From Limanda limanda (taxonomy: Eukaryota > Chordata > Actinopteri > Pleuronectiformes > Pleuronectidae), in NCBI RefSeq assembly GCF_963576545.1, contig NC_083644.1, positions 22,953,893 to 23,017,892 of the forward strand: a DNA stretch of 64,000 nucleotides. Direction: 5' to 3'. Within the stretch, counting starts at the first letter, position 1. Every line of letters starts with the position of its first letter. Positions 10,901-23,400 of this stretch are shown here, piece by piece. The position numbers and the translations under genes are program-made. A model generated the notes under the pieces. It was not told the origin of the DNA, ran no database searches, and was given only the letters and a program-made list of their open reading frames with translations.

Positions 10901-13900
10901 TTATATAAAAGCTTAATATTCCCATAATTATCAATATTCTGTGTCTTAAATGTTGTTAAAGCAGGCAGTACCTGCTACCGTCCTCTGGGTGGCGCTGTCC
11001 CACTGCTTCCTGCAGCTGCACATTGAGAAAAGACCGCTGCTGCCAGCTCTCCTTCTCCTGCACCTTGTCAAAGATGGCCGTGTAAAAGTCGTACATGGTG
11101 TCTCCGGCCTCCAGCAGGAAGTAGTTCCTCATGGCTTGGAGGTATTCCAGCAGCCTTAGGAGACACCAAGGAATTCAAACGTTCCATGTGCAATAACAAA
11201 AAGTGATTCAGAGTCATATAGTAGCCACAAGAGTGACGCTTACCTGTAGTCTTTTTTCAGGGTCTTCATCAGGTTGCCACAGCACTCGATGTACCGCCTC
11301 TCGATGTGGGGGTAGAGGCAGGAGCGCAGGGTGAGCTCAAATGTCTGGCAGGTGACCGACTGCGAGGAACGCTCCACGATAAAATCACCTCCAGAGAAAC
11401 GCTCGTAGAAGTCACTCTGGTCCAAGTACAGCCTGAGGGGGAACAGAATGTAACCAGAATGTAAATCTTACCATTCGGCCTGACCTGCAGGTCTGGGACC
11501 AAAAACATTAAATCCCTTTGAAATCCAATTATGTTTGAATAGTGCCATTTGAGAAATGATAAAACCAACAGCTGCAAAAAGGTTTTGCATAAATGACGGC
11601 TAAACTGAAGCCCTAGGCTTTATTCTTGAAATGAAGGAATGACAAAATTGTCTCCTGCTATGCTCTAAAATTTGCTTCACTGTTTATTTTGAGCAGAACA
11701 AGTAAGATTTGCGATCTACTTGTTATTTTAATGGTGTTGCTATTTACCTTGCAAAGTTTATGGCCAGCAACGGATCATGGACGTCATCAATCTCCAAGTG
11801 TTGGGCCACGATGGACTGCATCTGGATGAGACTCCTCTTAGTGGCTTGCTGTTCAGTTACTGTGTCTGTCGGAGATTCCTCTTGGCTGCAGAGGCGTGAC
11901 TGCACCGACTCCAAAAACAGCGTGTATATACTCTTCCTCTCTGCATCTGCAATGCAAGATTTTGACACAGCTCAGGTCAATACTGAACTCAAACCTTAAC
12001 CAGTGTAAGTACATAGATACCACAACGTCGCTTTCAGAAGAAACCCTGACCTCTAGTGGATCTCTCTGATTGCTCAGTCTCTTTACAGTCCAGATTTCTG
12101 AGCAGCTGCATGGATTTTCCTGCCATGATAATCTGCTTGAGAACAGGTTTTAGGAAGGACACCATGGTGAGCTGCCTGTGGCTGGAGCCCTGATCGCCTC
12201 CGGAGCTCCCGCTGGCCGCATCATTCAGCTTCTCCTCGGTCTCCACTGTTTCTGAAACACTGTACAGCGTGTAGGTGGCGTACCAGAAATCCCTGTGGTT
12301 CACCTGGACGTCTTTGTTCCTGAACAAGAAGAGGAGCGAATGTCGGGACTTACAAAAGTCATGTTGGAGGAGATCTTTTATTTAATTCCTCTCCATCTCT
12401 GTGTCGTACCTTTGGATGATGAACTCTTTTGCAGGGTCAAACAAGTGGCCGTGAACAATCCATTCATCCACAATCTCCAAATACGGTCGGACCGTCTCTG
12501 TCCATAGAGAAAACAATAGAGCCACCTAGCAAACAAAGAGAACACACACCGATATTTCCCTTTTAACATCAGTGATATCTGTCTGTTATGTTGATTTAAC
12601 TGAACTTGATTCTCAATGAGAAACTCACGTCTTGTTCAGATGCTTCCCCGACATTGTCATACTCAATGATCGCCTTGTACAGGGTGTTGAGCAAGTGAGA
12701 CGCCCTCACAACATTTGGAGTCTCAGGGGGAACTTCAGCGACCCCAGTGCAGAAGACTTTGTGCAGCACTTTGATCTGAGCCAAGTGAGGACCGAGTCTC
12801 TCAAGAACTGCAGACAGCGTCACAGTCTCGTCTGTAAAAGAGGAGGACTCATCAAACAAAGACCAAACAAACAAATAAACCCCTCATTAATCAATTACTC
12901 TTAATAAGAGGTGGCTAAAAAAACTATGTAAAGCAATGTTGTATATTCCAATTGTTGACAACAATGTCAACAATGTGTTACAACATAATGTCAGTGTGTT
13001 TGTACGAAACATTCGCTGACACAAACATTTAAATCTATGCATTTTTGTCATTAACAATCTGTTTACCTTTCAAATAACCTAAATTCCAAAACCAATTTCA
13101 AGTACGACAGATATGAAGGAATACGCCAGTCCCAGAAAGACTTACACTTTACTATTAGACATCCTCTGGGAGAGAATAACCCAGAAAACGTATCTCACAA
13201 ACTTCAAGCAGACACAGTAGGTATATATTGTCTTTATCAAAGCCAAGCGGAGTGTACTGAGATAAATTCTGACCAGGTTGTTTGTGGACTATCAGTTATT
13301 AATTACATAATTACATATTCAGTCAAACACCTACCTAAACATATTTATGACTAAATACATAATATTTTAAAAGCCCCCTCCTTTAGTTTTTTTCCTTTTT
13401 CGGCTCTACACTCACTCATACAGGGCCACTCCAGAATCACAGAAATCCATTGTAACGGGGTAACTTAAATCCAAGTGCTAAAATGGCTCAGGTACCATGT
13501 AAAACGTCAAACATTTTTCTAAAGATCACCTGTGTTGCGTTACCAGTGTTATCTTGTTACAAGGAATGCAAAGTTCATGTTGCTGTTCTACCTCAGCGGT
13601 TTGCACCTCATCAAACACGCTGTACTTGCCGTTGCGTATGATCTCTCTCTCAATTGTGGTAAGCTCCTCTTTGAAGCCTGCAAAGTACTTGTTGAGCGCC
13701 CACACGAAGGCCTGGTAGGTCCTGAACGGAGGCTCAGAGCTCTTCTTGGAGCCGTAGGAGGAACCAGAGCTCGGTTGACAAGGCTCTGAGCTGTACCCCG
13801 TCACCTCGTCGATGAACCTCTGCAGCCTGAACACCGCCTGCCCGTACACAGCGATATGCTCCAGCACAGAGCGCAGGCAGTTCTGTAGCACAAGAAGAGA

Positions 13901-16900
13901 AAAGATGGTTAATGGAGCTTAATCAGATATAATAAGTCCTTTTCAGATTGTTTTACTCACGCTGGTTAGATGAGTTATCACCACGTTGTTCCTTACAGAC
14001 ACTTTTCCATCATGGTGCTGGAATATAAAGTGTTTCTTCACGCCAGACAGAAGCCTGCAACATATTAGTCACAGATATTACTAAATAAATCCCTCAGTGT
14101 GAGTCTGTAAGGGATGAGGGGATTTCCAGTGCAACATAACAAGGAGGACTCAGGTTTTGGGGGATTTACAACATATAAAAAGATAAAACGTGTGAGAAGT
14201 CAGAAGACATTTCTTTGAAAGTTTGTATATTGACAACAAAAAGTCACAGTCACAGTCGCACACCACAGCATCATTCCATCTTACCACAGTGTCTCCCGTA
14301 TTACTTGGGTCTCTGTGACAAAGGCCTTTTCTTCTGGTAGATACAATGGATCAGTGTTATACAAGTGCTGATCCCTGAGAAGAGAAGAGAGGAGCACAGC
14401 ATAAACATTTGACCATTTCAAATCATCTCAACTCCCAAATCCTCTGAAGTGAACTTCAACACAAAGTCATAATGAGAAAGAATGTGTGTCTAGCAATAAA
14501 GTATTATTATGAACCTAACAATATACTGTAATGAAGTAAACAGGTGACAGCAGTATGCCTGGTCGCATGTGGAGACACAACAATAGCTAAGCTCAGAGTG
14601 AGGGGCAGTGACCCCGTTCAGACCTGATATGGACATTTGTCCTGAGTAATCAGATCACAAGTATTTAAATTTAAGTCGTATGTGAACGCAAACGAATGAG
14701 TCCTGAGATCCATTCACTTATACCACATTCGGAGGTAGTCCTGGACAAATTTGGCCAAAATTGTTTAAGCTGTGTGAATGCAAATAGGTCCTTGACCACA
14801 CATGAAGGACCACATCCGTTCTATAACCCGCTAAAGTTTAAAAGGTGTTTTTTCTTCCCAGTGTTCATACATTGACTTGTTTGTGGTCACCATTATAGTA
14901 TCAACACCGACCACCACATGATTAAAATAAATTTCATATCTTGATGATGCTGCGTACTGATTCACTCAGCCCCTTCCAACTCCGTTCGCTGTCTTTTTTA
15001 TCTCTTTCTTACTCACTCCGACATACAAGCACACACACAAACACAAGAGACAACACACACATCTGTATACTCAGACTGGTTTCATTTGGTCTTCATTAAA
15101 AGGAAATATCATATGTAATCATTTGCATACAAAGCGGGAAGTGAGATCAGATCACAGCTGGTCACAGGAGACACATTCAGAATGCATTTCTACAAAACTG
15201 TATCCAATACTGTTGTCAATGATGTGGTAACAAAAATGTATGGAATTAGGGCCTGAAGCAAAGACAGAGAAATCAGTTTAGAATCTTACCACGCATTGAG
15301 CAAGTTGGAGTGTAAGTGCAAGCTGTGAGGAAAACGAGAGGCATGAGGCACCCAGTACGGTGTCACCACATGTTGCTCAAGCCAGGCGCGGGCGTCAGGC
15401 TCCCCCACTGGAAACAAACACAGTGGAAATATTTTTACACTCACAAAAGCTTCAGTGTAGATGATTGTTTTGATACAATATCGTTTTACATTATTTCATA
15501 TCCATGTACCTGTCCAGGTGACTGGAACTGGTTTGTTGGTGTTGTCTTGGTCCTCCTGGGGGGTTCTGTCCAACTGGATCCCAGAGTCCTCTCTGCTGAT
15601 TGGCTGCTCACTGTCATCATCCTCACTCTCCTCCTCAGACCACTCCTAAAGAACCGTTGAAAAAGTTAGACTTTGATACAAATCTATGACCTGTAACTGT
15701 TGTGGTACTGGTGTGGCAACAAATGTCCATATAGGTTGGGTTTCGTTATGATCTACTCACAGGAGTATCTGGATATGGTCCGATGTCTATGTCCTCACCC
15801 TCCATCAGATATTTACCCCAGTCAAATGTGTCCTCTGGTTCTGCACAGACAAGTTCATAATTAACATGGGCATGTAGCATTTAAAAAAACACTTAAGTTT
15901 CACAAGGGAAATTAAAGCTTCAAGCAGCATTAAAGGGCACAGACATCTTTGCTCATGTCAGGGAGGTGGGGGGGGGGGCACTTGCACACAAATAGACCCT
16001 GCTTGTGCTTAGATTCCCTGTGCTCCAGCTTCAGCTCTTCTCCTCACGCTCACTTAGCTTCTGCGTGTGTGTAAATCGTCTGCTCTCAGATTTCTCCTCC
16101 GCTCATGGATTTTTCGTGATTCAAGTCTGTCAAAATTCCCCAACCGATAGAATGCCAGGTGTGGATTTGCCGCAACACGCAAATCTAATATGTGTGAAAG
16201 ATCAACTCACCAGCCTCCTTCACCCTGGGTTTCTCAATAAAGTCTGTGTTTGAGGGGGATCCCGACAACAAGAGCAGCAGCGACAGCACGCTGTAATGTA
16301 CCTCAGTCTGCAAAGAAACACAACAGAACTGTACTGTGTGCACTGTGTCAGGATGTTGTGCTTTAACCAGAAGAGAAACATGATCCACGAAGAGAAGAAT
16401 CTATCAGGGATTTATCTAGATGTCAGTGTAACATTATTGGCCTTAAGGTTCCAATTCATTTTTCATTGGCCACTTTCTTTACCATACCTTTGTTCCATCT
16501 GTATTAGGTAAAGGTGAGTTCAGGAACTCTTCTGTCAGCCTCATCCAACTTCCTGCTTTACCCAAGTCAGAGTGGATCATGAGCTTATCATAGATCCTGG
16601 AAAACATGGGCGATTATGCAGAACAGCAACATGCAAACAGACTTGTGGTGTGGATGGGTATATGCTCCTGAATGTAAACGTGGTACACATTCAGAGTATC
16701 TAGGATTGTTCTCTTCCTTTTCGTGTGTTTCTTTTGAATGCTTTGCTATTACTAGTTCACACAAGACCAGGGTGGAGCAGTGGTGGTTGCCAGGGAAAAC
16801 TATAGGTACCAGATGATTCCATCCCTGCAACACACACTGCAGGAGGAGCAGCAGACAACACTCACCCAGTCAGACTGCGCTGGACTTTATGGCTGTCCAC

Positions 16901-17159
16901 GTCCAGGTAGCGATGGAACCTGTCGACAAGCCACACTCGTTACGGACATCCTCTACGTCTGTTTGTGGCTAACGTGATGCTACATGCTAGCAGCTCCCCG
17001 GCTAGCTGCTGCCACCCGGACTCACCTGAAATTGGACCAGGCGAACTTCAGTGCCAGCTGAAAGTTCTGGTCCTCCTCGTCCTCCACGCCGCCCAGACAT
17101 CTCACCAGCTTCTTCGTCTCTCTCTCCGTCTCCTTGTCGAAGTCGGTCCAGTGCGCCAT
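7969..17159 (-). CDS. tubgcp5: Gamma-tubulin complex component 5 (GCP5), 23 coding exons, complete
   Basis: GCP5 is a subunit of the gamma-tubulin ring complex, which nucleates microtubules at centrosomes. Exons, 5' to 3': 17026-17159, 16866-16919, 16488-16596, 16211-16307, 15761-15840, 15510-15645, 15290-15407, 14285-14374, 13961-14054, 13630-13882, 12629-12831, 12410-12525, 12051-12319, 11748-11946, 11244-11432, 10972-11154, 10780-10864, 10563-10683, 10032-10183, 9368-9493, 8959-9047, 8135-8235, 7969-8015. Phases join throughout, giving 1014 residues against 1024 in human. The N-terminus has the GCP5 motif NFQLALKFAWSNF (about 32-44), then an acidic stretch (about 159-173). The GCP N-terminal domain follows (roughly 270-700; CLRSVLEHIAVYGQ, NVVRASHLLNTLYKA, VNHRDFWYATYTLYS). 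The gamma-tubulin-binding C-terminal domain comes last (roughly 705-1010; FELTLRSCLYPHI, HRMCLLRVKLMHFVNSLHNY, ESDFKNCHMFLVTILNKAVCRGSF). Intron 10 is GC-AG. chst7 diverges from the same promoter region. I see no break. Confidence 0.97.
8391..8960. repeat. MITE-like repeat remnants in tubgcp5 intron 21
   Basis: Sequence near 8391 (gctgctttcaggcatgaact) and around 8800-8910 (ccggac, gcggacatcttcc) resembles pieces of the elements at 61462-61960 and 63472-63743. Boundaries are unclear. Confidence 0.4.
10336..10500 (+). repeat. Teleost interspersed repeat (gggctgcaactaac type) in tubgcp5 intron 18
   Basis: It starts with the common fish repeat opening gtagggctgcaactaac followed by attgattatt. 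It is diverged and its 3' limit is uncertain. Confidence 0.5.
12832..13629 (-). other. tubgcp5: GC-AG intron 10 of tubgcp5
   Basis: On the minus strand, exon 10 ends ...CGCAACG followed by GCAAGT, the usual sequence of a GC-type donor, and the intron ends TTTTACAG. Joining there gives IIRN-D-ETVTLSAV in the frame of exon 11 and matches the GCP5 family. The nearest GT (GAG/GTAGAA at 13591) would leave exon 11 out of frame. Confidence 0.88.
14607..14835 (+). repeat. MITE-like repeat (gttcagacctgatat type) in tubgcp5 intron 8
   Basis: It begins accccgttcagacctgatat and continues with cctgagtaatcagatcacaag, a phrase I associate with short non-autonomous fish elements. A related phrase occurs near 9735-9760. 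Limits are approximate. Confidence 0.5.
15968..15978. repeat. Poly-G tract (11 G) in a tubgcp5 intron
   Basis: A homopolymer run of 11 G, preceded by gggaggt, lies in the intron between coding exons 4 and 5. Confidence 0.9.
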
Positions 17160-17891
17160 GTTGCTGCAGTTAGCTTGACGTTAGCACTGTACCTGACTGC
17201 CTGCTGTCCGCCAGGCTCGCTGCTGCACAGGTGATTCTGCGAGCTAACCTGGAGCTAACAGGCTAACAACAACAATAACATGCTACTAGTGATGAGAAGG
17301 CACCGCAGCTTCATGTCTCCATCGGTTTGTCCTGTGCCGCGCTCCTCTCAAAACAAATGAGCGCGCATGCGCGTCACCGAAGTATTAAAAAAAGTTGAAA
17401 TCAGGAATATTTATCTGAAAGCTCCTGATTAAAAATATTTGCTGGGAAGACGTTAAACACTAACCTACAACAAAACACCGGGAATACACTATTAAAAAGG
17501 AGCAGCAAGTTCTCACCCATCTCCCATGATGCATTGCGCTGGGTTACAGGAGGCGGTAGCTATAGGGAACTCTTCTCGTCAACGCTCTCTGACTTCTCTG
17601 ATTTAACGGCGCTCACACGCGACGGTGTTAACTACAGTTTCACACATACGTTTTTTTCAACTTTGATCACAGACACAATTTGTTATTGTTGTTTATTTTT
17701 GTTAAGTTTGAACACGAAGGACAAATAATCGGGTTATTTTGTCTTAAAAGGGGGCGGGGCGGAGCTCCCCCATACACACACACTCACTCCTTGTCTCACG
17801 CATTCGCATAACTTCACCGTGGCGCCGCGGCGCAGCATAAAGCGCCGAGCCGACCTCCAGAGCAGCAGCTCCCCGCCGCAGCGCAGAGGAG
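17160..17891. promoter_or_regulatory. Bidirectional promoter region between tubgcp5 and chst7
   Basis: The two start codons are 732 bp apart and point away from each other. Visible sites are an NRF1-type palindrome gcgcatgcgc (17363-17372), a ZNF143-like ctcccatgatgcattgcgc (17521-17539), and Sp1-type GC boxes ggggcggggcgg (about 17752-17763). No convincing TATA box is placed for either gene. NRF1 and ZNF143 sites are typical of housekeeping promoters, which fits tubgcp5. Start sites are inferred, not seen. Confidence 0.65.
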
Positions 17892-19160
17892 ATGAAGAGA
17901 CGGCTTCACAAGAAGTACCTGGTTCTGATTCTGGCTTACTCCGGGTTGCTGCTGCTCATCCCCTACGTGCTGGACTACCGGGACCGATCCGTGCAGCAGG
18001 CGGGCCGGGGGCTCCCGCAGCAGCAGCCCAGATGTCCGGAGCTGGAGAACTCGGTGGCGCTGCTGTGGGATGACGGTTACAGAGCCAACGGCAGCGACGC
18101 CGCGGAGCCCGCCGCCAACCGGAGCCAGGCCCGGGTGCACATCTACGTGCACGCCACCTGGAGGACCGGCTCCTCGTTCCTGGGCGAGTTGTTCAACCAG
18201 CACCCCGATGTGTTCTACCTGTACGAGCCCATGTGGCACATCTGGCAGGCGCTGTACCCGGGGGACGCCGGCAGCCTGCAGGGCGCCGTGCGGGACATGA
18301 TGAACGCCCTGTACCGCTGCGACTTCTCCGTGCTCAAACTTTACGCAGGCACGCAGAACATCACCACGTCGTTCATCTTCGGCTGGAAGATGAACAAGGT
18401 GATCTGCTCGGAGCCGCTGTGCGAGGGGCACAAGCGCCACGAAGTCGGGCTGGTGAAGGAGGACCAGTGCGCAAAGTGCCCGAAGAGGGACATCAGGGAG
18501 CTGGAGCGGGAGTGCAAGAAGTACCCCGTGATGGTGATCAAAGGAGTCCGCGTCCTGGACCTGAGCACCCTGGTGCCTCTGATGAAGGACCCGGCCATCA
18601 ACCTCCAGATCGTCCAGCTCTTCAGAGACCCGAGGGCCGTGCACAACTCGCGGCTCAAGTCCAAGCAGGCGCTGGTGAAGGAGAGCATCCAGGTGCTGAG
18701 GAGCAAGAAGCAGGCCGACAAGTACAAGCGGCTGCTGGTGTCGAGCAACAGGGTGAACCGGGCCGAGAGCTACGTCTCCAGCGCCATGGAGCTCATCTGT
18801 GACAACTGGTTCAGTGACATCATGCTGGTGATGAACGCGCCTCCGTGGGTGAGGAGGAACTACCTGCGCCTCCGCTACGAGGACCTGGTCCTGCACCCCA
18901 TGGGGGAGCTCCAGAGGCTCTACCGCTTCGCCAACCTGTCCAGCGTCCCTGCCCTGGAGAGGTTTGCGCTCAACATGACGCACGGCCAGGGGTACTCCTC
19001 GGACAAGCCCTTCCTCATCTCATCCAGAGATGCCAAAGAGGCCATCTACGCGTGGAGGGAGCGGCTCAACGTGGAGCAGATCAACCAGGTGGAGGCCTAC
19101 TGCAGTGAGGTCATGAGGCAGCTGGGGTATCAGAAGAACAACCTGGACAAAGCCACATGA
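17892..19160 (+). CDS. chst7: Carbohydrate sulfotransferase 7 (GlcNAc/GalNAc 6-O-sulfotransferase), single coding exon
   Basis: This is a type II Golgi enzyme that moves sulfate from PAPS to C6 of GalNAc in chondroitin and of GlcNAc. The 422-residue frame is intact. A short basic cytoplasmic tail (MKRRLHKK) is followed by a transmembrane anchor at about 9-28. The luminal domain begins near residue 82 with IYVHATWRTGSSFLGELFNQ, which contains the 5'-phosphosulfate-binding loop (RTGSSF, 91-96). The 3'-phosphate-binding motif LFRDPRAVHNSRLK is at 243-256. Sequons include NGS, NRS, NIT, NLS and NMT. Human CHST7 (486 residues) also has an uninterrupted CDS; the fish protein lacks most of its long stem. 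CHST2 is the closest alternative, but the block around LYEPMWHIWQALYPGDAGSLQGA and the slc9a7-rp2-jade3 neighbourhood favour CHST7. The CDS is very GC-rich, which creates long spurious frames on both strands. Confidence 0.95.
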   Translation: MKRRLHKKYLVLILAYSGLLLLIPYVLDYRDRSVQQAGRGLPQQQPRCPELENSVALLWDDGYRANGSDAAEPAANRSQARVHIYVHATWRTGSSFLGELFNQHPDVFYLYEPMWHIWQALYPGDAGSLQGAVRDMMNALYRCDFSVLKLYAGTQNITTSFIFGWKMNKVICSEPLCEGHKRHEVGLVKEDQCAKCPKRDIRELERECKKYPVMVIKGVRVLDLSTLVPLMKDPAINLQIVQLFRDPRAVHNSRLKSKQALVKESIQVLRSKKQADKYKRLLVSSNRVNRAESYVSSAMELICDNWFSDIMLVMNAPPWVRRNYLRLRYEDLVLHPMGELQRLYRFANLSSVPALERFALNMTHGQGYSSDKPFLISSRDAKEAIYAWRERLNVEQINQVEAYCSEVMRQLGYQKNNLDKAT

Positions 19161-19500
19161 GGATGTGGTTCGAGGAATCGATGGGATCAAGGTACGCTCA
19201 GATCACTCAGGGCTGTCAGTGAGGATGTCTTTTCGAGGTCTTAGCAGTAGTTTGACAGTGAAGCAAAACAGAGCAGTGGACTGTACATTCCACTCATCTT
19301 CAGCTGAGCAAAGTCTTATCCATGCAGGAAGTTTGAGGTTAACCAGAAGCCCTCCTGCAGACTGCAAGGCTTCTGTTGTGCAGAGCCATGACCTCTGACC
19401 TCTACCAGAAGGGGGCAAATGAGGAACAGAGCAACCACGTGGGGATCTGCTGTCTCACATTTGTAGTCATGGTTTAACATGGTTGCCAAAGATTAAACAA
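19161..19500 (+). terminator. chst7: chst7 3' UTR, possible ATTAAA signal
   Basis: The first poly(A)-type hexamer after the stop is ATTAAA at 19492-19497. The UTR may well extend further. Confidence 0.3.
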
Positions 19501-20109
19501 AAAAGGTTAGATTTGATCAGTTTCAAAGATTTTCTCCAGTTAAAGTGTGTTTTGTTTATCCTTCCTTATGGATGCTTGACATTCACCGTACATACCCCAG
19601 AAGGCTGTTTTCAATTATCTGCTGGAGGAAGTTTATGTAACAGCTTTGTTTCTTGAATTACCAGTATAACCAGTACCATTTAATTGCAAGACACCATGGT
19701 CCAACATACAAGTTAAACCTGTGCGATGTGGAAACTTGAGTCCTACAGTGCATCTTTAATGGAATCCATCTGTTGATTCTCTTGTTTATTTCCCCCCTAT
19801 TGTTTTCACAGTCATACCTCATACTGTCTGTGAGCTGTGTAGTCCAGACAGTAAAGGAGTCGTGTGTAGATAGATAACAGCTCTGTGACACGCTCATAAT
19901 CTATTCATTAATGTGTCACAGTGTTGTGGTTGTCTCTTTCACACAGAGCTCCCCCTCTTCATCGTCAGATTTAACCCAAAGTTATTCAGTTTTTCTTCGG
20001 GCTAAACTAAAAACATTTTAGATACAAGGAACATTACTGCTACTGAGTTTTGTTGCTATCAGAGCGAGACAGTCAGAAATACTCCTTAATGAGCGACTGA
20101 TGTGATGTT

Positions 20110-20400
20110 TGATAGAGGCGCCATTGTTTTCTCCCTGGCAATGCTTGGTGCTCTCATGGGCACCGTAGGGGGCCTGGCAGCGAGCGCGACCGGGCCACAG
20201 GCTGTGCTGTCGAGAAGGGGATCATTGTGTACGGCTGTGTGTGACAGCACAGCGCTCCCGGGGTGACCACCGGCCAGTCACCAGCTCCCACAAGCAAGGG
20301 CCTTTAGAGCGGGGCCGACCTTCAAGTCGCCAGCGTGGAGCACGCACAGGGTGGAGACAGGGGGCCCCTTGTCTCACCACCTCCACCCTGATTTGTTGGC
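20110..20400. other. Isolated GC-rich block, candidate conserved non-coding element
   Basis: About 290 bp of high-GC sequence stands in AT-rich surroundings some 1 kb after chst7. No frame looks like protein. It could be a regulatory element, part of the chst7 3' UTR, or a non-coding RNA exon. Confidence 0.3.
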
Positions 20401-23400
20401 ACTGAAAGAGCTATTGATGGAGGTCCTGTGCATTATTAATCTGGTTGAATGTGTGGCGTCCTTATGCTCCGTATCTGTTTCAGCGTGCAATTGTGTTACA
20501 ATTTGGAGGGTTTTGTTTTAATCCTCAGTTGATTGTTTTTCTCTTCCAGGGGCCTTGCATTCAAGGCTGAGGGCGAAAGGCGGAATAACAAAACAAGCAG
20601 CTGGAATGTGGTCCACTCGTGAGCACGTCTCTCGGGTTGTTTTCCTTCAGCCGAGCCAGGTCGGTGAAGTGGAGAGAATCCAAGTGGACAGAGCAGCCAA
20701 TCGGAGACAGATGAATTTGAAACGGGAGGAAGGCAGCTTATTTTTACAGTGTTACCTGTATAACATCAACAGGGCCTGGACAGATATAAAGAATGTGGGG
20801 AGGGGAAATAAACAGAAGAAAGAGAGAGAGGTTTCCACTGGCGCCACACCGGCCTCCCTCTTTCCTACTGTCCTTTTAGTAGCACTAATCCCTCCTCAAA
20901 TCCCCTGCAGGCCAGGGCCATAAAAAGCTCAAGATGGGTCCTTATCTGGAGACGAAGGCCAGGATCCAGCGTGGCAGAATCAGGTTCGCTCACACCTGAA
21001 TGACGTATCTGTCCAGCTTATGACTAAGCGTGGCAGTAATCTCGAGCAATACTGACACTCAATAACTGCAACTGGCTCACTAACCGTGCTAATGTAGAGC
21101 TCTGAAAGAAGAAGCTACAGTATTTTCTGCAAAGGAGGCCTCGTTGAGGAACTATTGTTTCACCCCCGACCCCTCAGGAATCCGGACAGCTGCAGCACCC
21201 CACTGACAAAACACTCACATGGGTGGGACATTTTTGAAGAGCCAATGGACGCGTCTTGCAAATCTGCCTCCGTCCTCTGCCAATGGACTTTTCCACAAGT
21301 TGCCACAAACAGCAATCGGTACTGAATCGTATTGTGTACCATTCTTACTGTTGTTTCTAGTTTTGTCAAAAATATTGTAAAATGCTGTGATATCCCTCTG
21401 GTTAAGGATGTGTTGAGGAGGGGTGAAATAATAACCAGCATCCATGTGTTCAACTTTAGAAGTTGGTTCTGTTATAATAATTGTTCTGGGTGGTTTACCT
21501 GAAGTTCTCTTGTCAAAGAAAGAAATAACCTGTATGCTATTTAAACTGACTGCAACAAAGAGTTAGTAAAAATCTGAAGAACATGTGTGTGATTGCTTTG
21601 CATGTTGATGCAGACTGCCATGATTACTGGGTGACTCAATATTCAGGAACTTTCCTTAATGTTTTGGCTTAGTTATAGACCCAGTGTACAGAAGAATATT
21701 AGGCTTAGATATAAGAAAAAATAAGAAGATTTTGAGAATAAAGTTGAAATGTGGAGGATAAAATTGAACAATCAGAGAAATATTATATTATTTTGAATAT
21801 CAACGATTACATCAGAACATGACTTGAAATAGAACTTGAAATTTCAAGATATCAAACCTTTAAGAATATTAATATCTTTTAAAATTGGTGTGACTGTTCT
21901 CCAGTATCAGTTTAAGTTACGAGGAAACTATATCAGCACAGAAACAAAATAAGGAATCGCCCCTCTCCTCATTTTTTCCTACACCTGGCCCTAATACTCA
22001 CAACCAGTAGAAGTGAATGGAGGCTTGAAAACATATCTGCATTAGACTTAAATGCAGTCCGATATACACTGTGGATACCATTAATGAACTTACAGGTGAT
22101 CAGTGTGCATTTTTTATTTGAATAGGTCAAAATACTTGATTTATACAGCAATTATTCTTAAATTGTACATGCGTGATCAAAATGAGCTCATAGGCAGTTG
22201 ATCTGATTGGGCCTTCATAGACTTAAAAACGATATAATGTTCACAATAACCCATAATCTTGTACATTTCTTTAAAATTAAATAATGTACAATTTGTCTGT
22301 GGGAAATCATGTCAATACTTTGTACATTAGCTGAAATGTAAATACAATGGATGTCTGTTGGGATTAGTATAATAATGACTAATGGAAAATAACTACAAGA
22401 TAAGTCTTAACAGCCATCCAAGGAGAATTACACACAATCTTGGTAGCATTAAAACTAGAAGGAGACATGGGGCAGAAGTGTCATTAAAATGTGGTTTTCA
22501 GTAAAAACTTATAAACATGTAATTCTGTTTAGATTTGATCAAAATGCAGGGTACCATGGAGGTTGTGGTGTATGAAACATACATACTTAAGAAGTATGCA
22601 AATTGCTTTGCCGTTGTACTCGACCACAATAGACCACGACTGTGCGGCTCAGATAATTTGACAATTTTTATTAACTTGTTGACATGCAAACCACGGCGGG
22701 TGGATCCTGGCAGCCAGCTGCTACAAGAAATAACAGGTCCACGTATTGACAATTGAGCTACTTCTCATATTTCTCAGGTACAGAGAGCATGTAAATATAG
22801 CCAGCGAGACAACTGACAGCACAACAGTCTGACAGAGAGAGGAACAGACAGAGAGAGAGAGAAAGAGTGCACATGATGGTTATATAAGAGTACAGAGAGT
22901 GTCCTCTGCTTGGGGTGAAGTGTCAAACTCTGCTCATTTATTTGCCTGTGGTCGTCATTCAAGTCGTCTGTGTTGTCGCTGTCCATAAAAGTGCCCGGGA
23001 GTTTCCAACATGTGGTCAAATGCGAGTTCTTCTTCTGTCTTTTTATGCACTTGTGTTAGTCAATACAGCAGGACATGTGTGAAACCCCAATCAGAAAGCA
23101 TAAAAAATCACATATTAAAGTTCTATCATATATGTTATATCTGCTGCAGGTTATATTAGAAGAGGCTGCGTCAATGGTTAAATAATGACAAAATAATCAA
23201 CAAGTGAGTATTTTAGTGGCCTTAATACAACAGAAGTTTCCCAATCAACAGACGGTTACAGGATGTAAGACAGCTTCACATTATGGCTCACTCCAGGCAG
23301 AGTTGAAATGACACACTGTGCATACTGGCAGACTCTTACATAAGTAGATTCATTTCCTCATGGAGGCCCCCACCGAGTCAGCTATTTAAACTTGTGTGGG

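Noticed and set aside
13592..13629. Extending tubgcp5 exon 10 to the GT donor at 13591
   Set aside because: It leaves exon 11 out of frame and adds residues unlike GCP5. The GC donor restores both frame and family match.
17814..18983. 389-codon open frame on the minus strand
   Set aside because: It is the antisense shadow of the very GC-rich chst7 coding exon. It has no domain, and the plus frame matches the CHST family across its length.
20555..20923. 122-codon plus-strand frame downstream of chst7
   Set aside because: No domain, no splice context, and composition like translated non-coding DNA.
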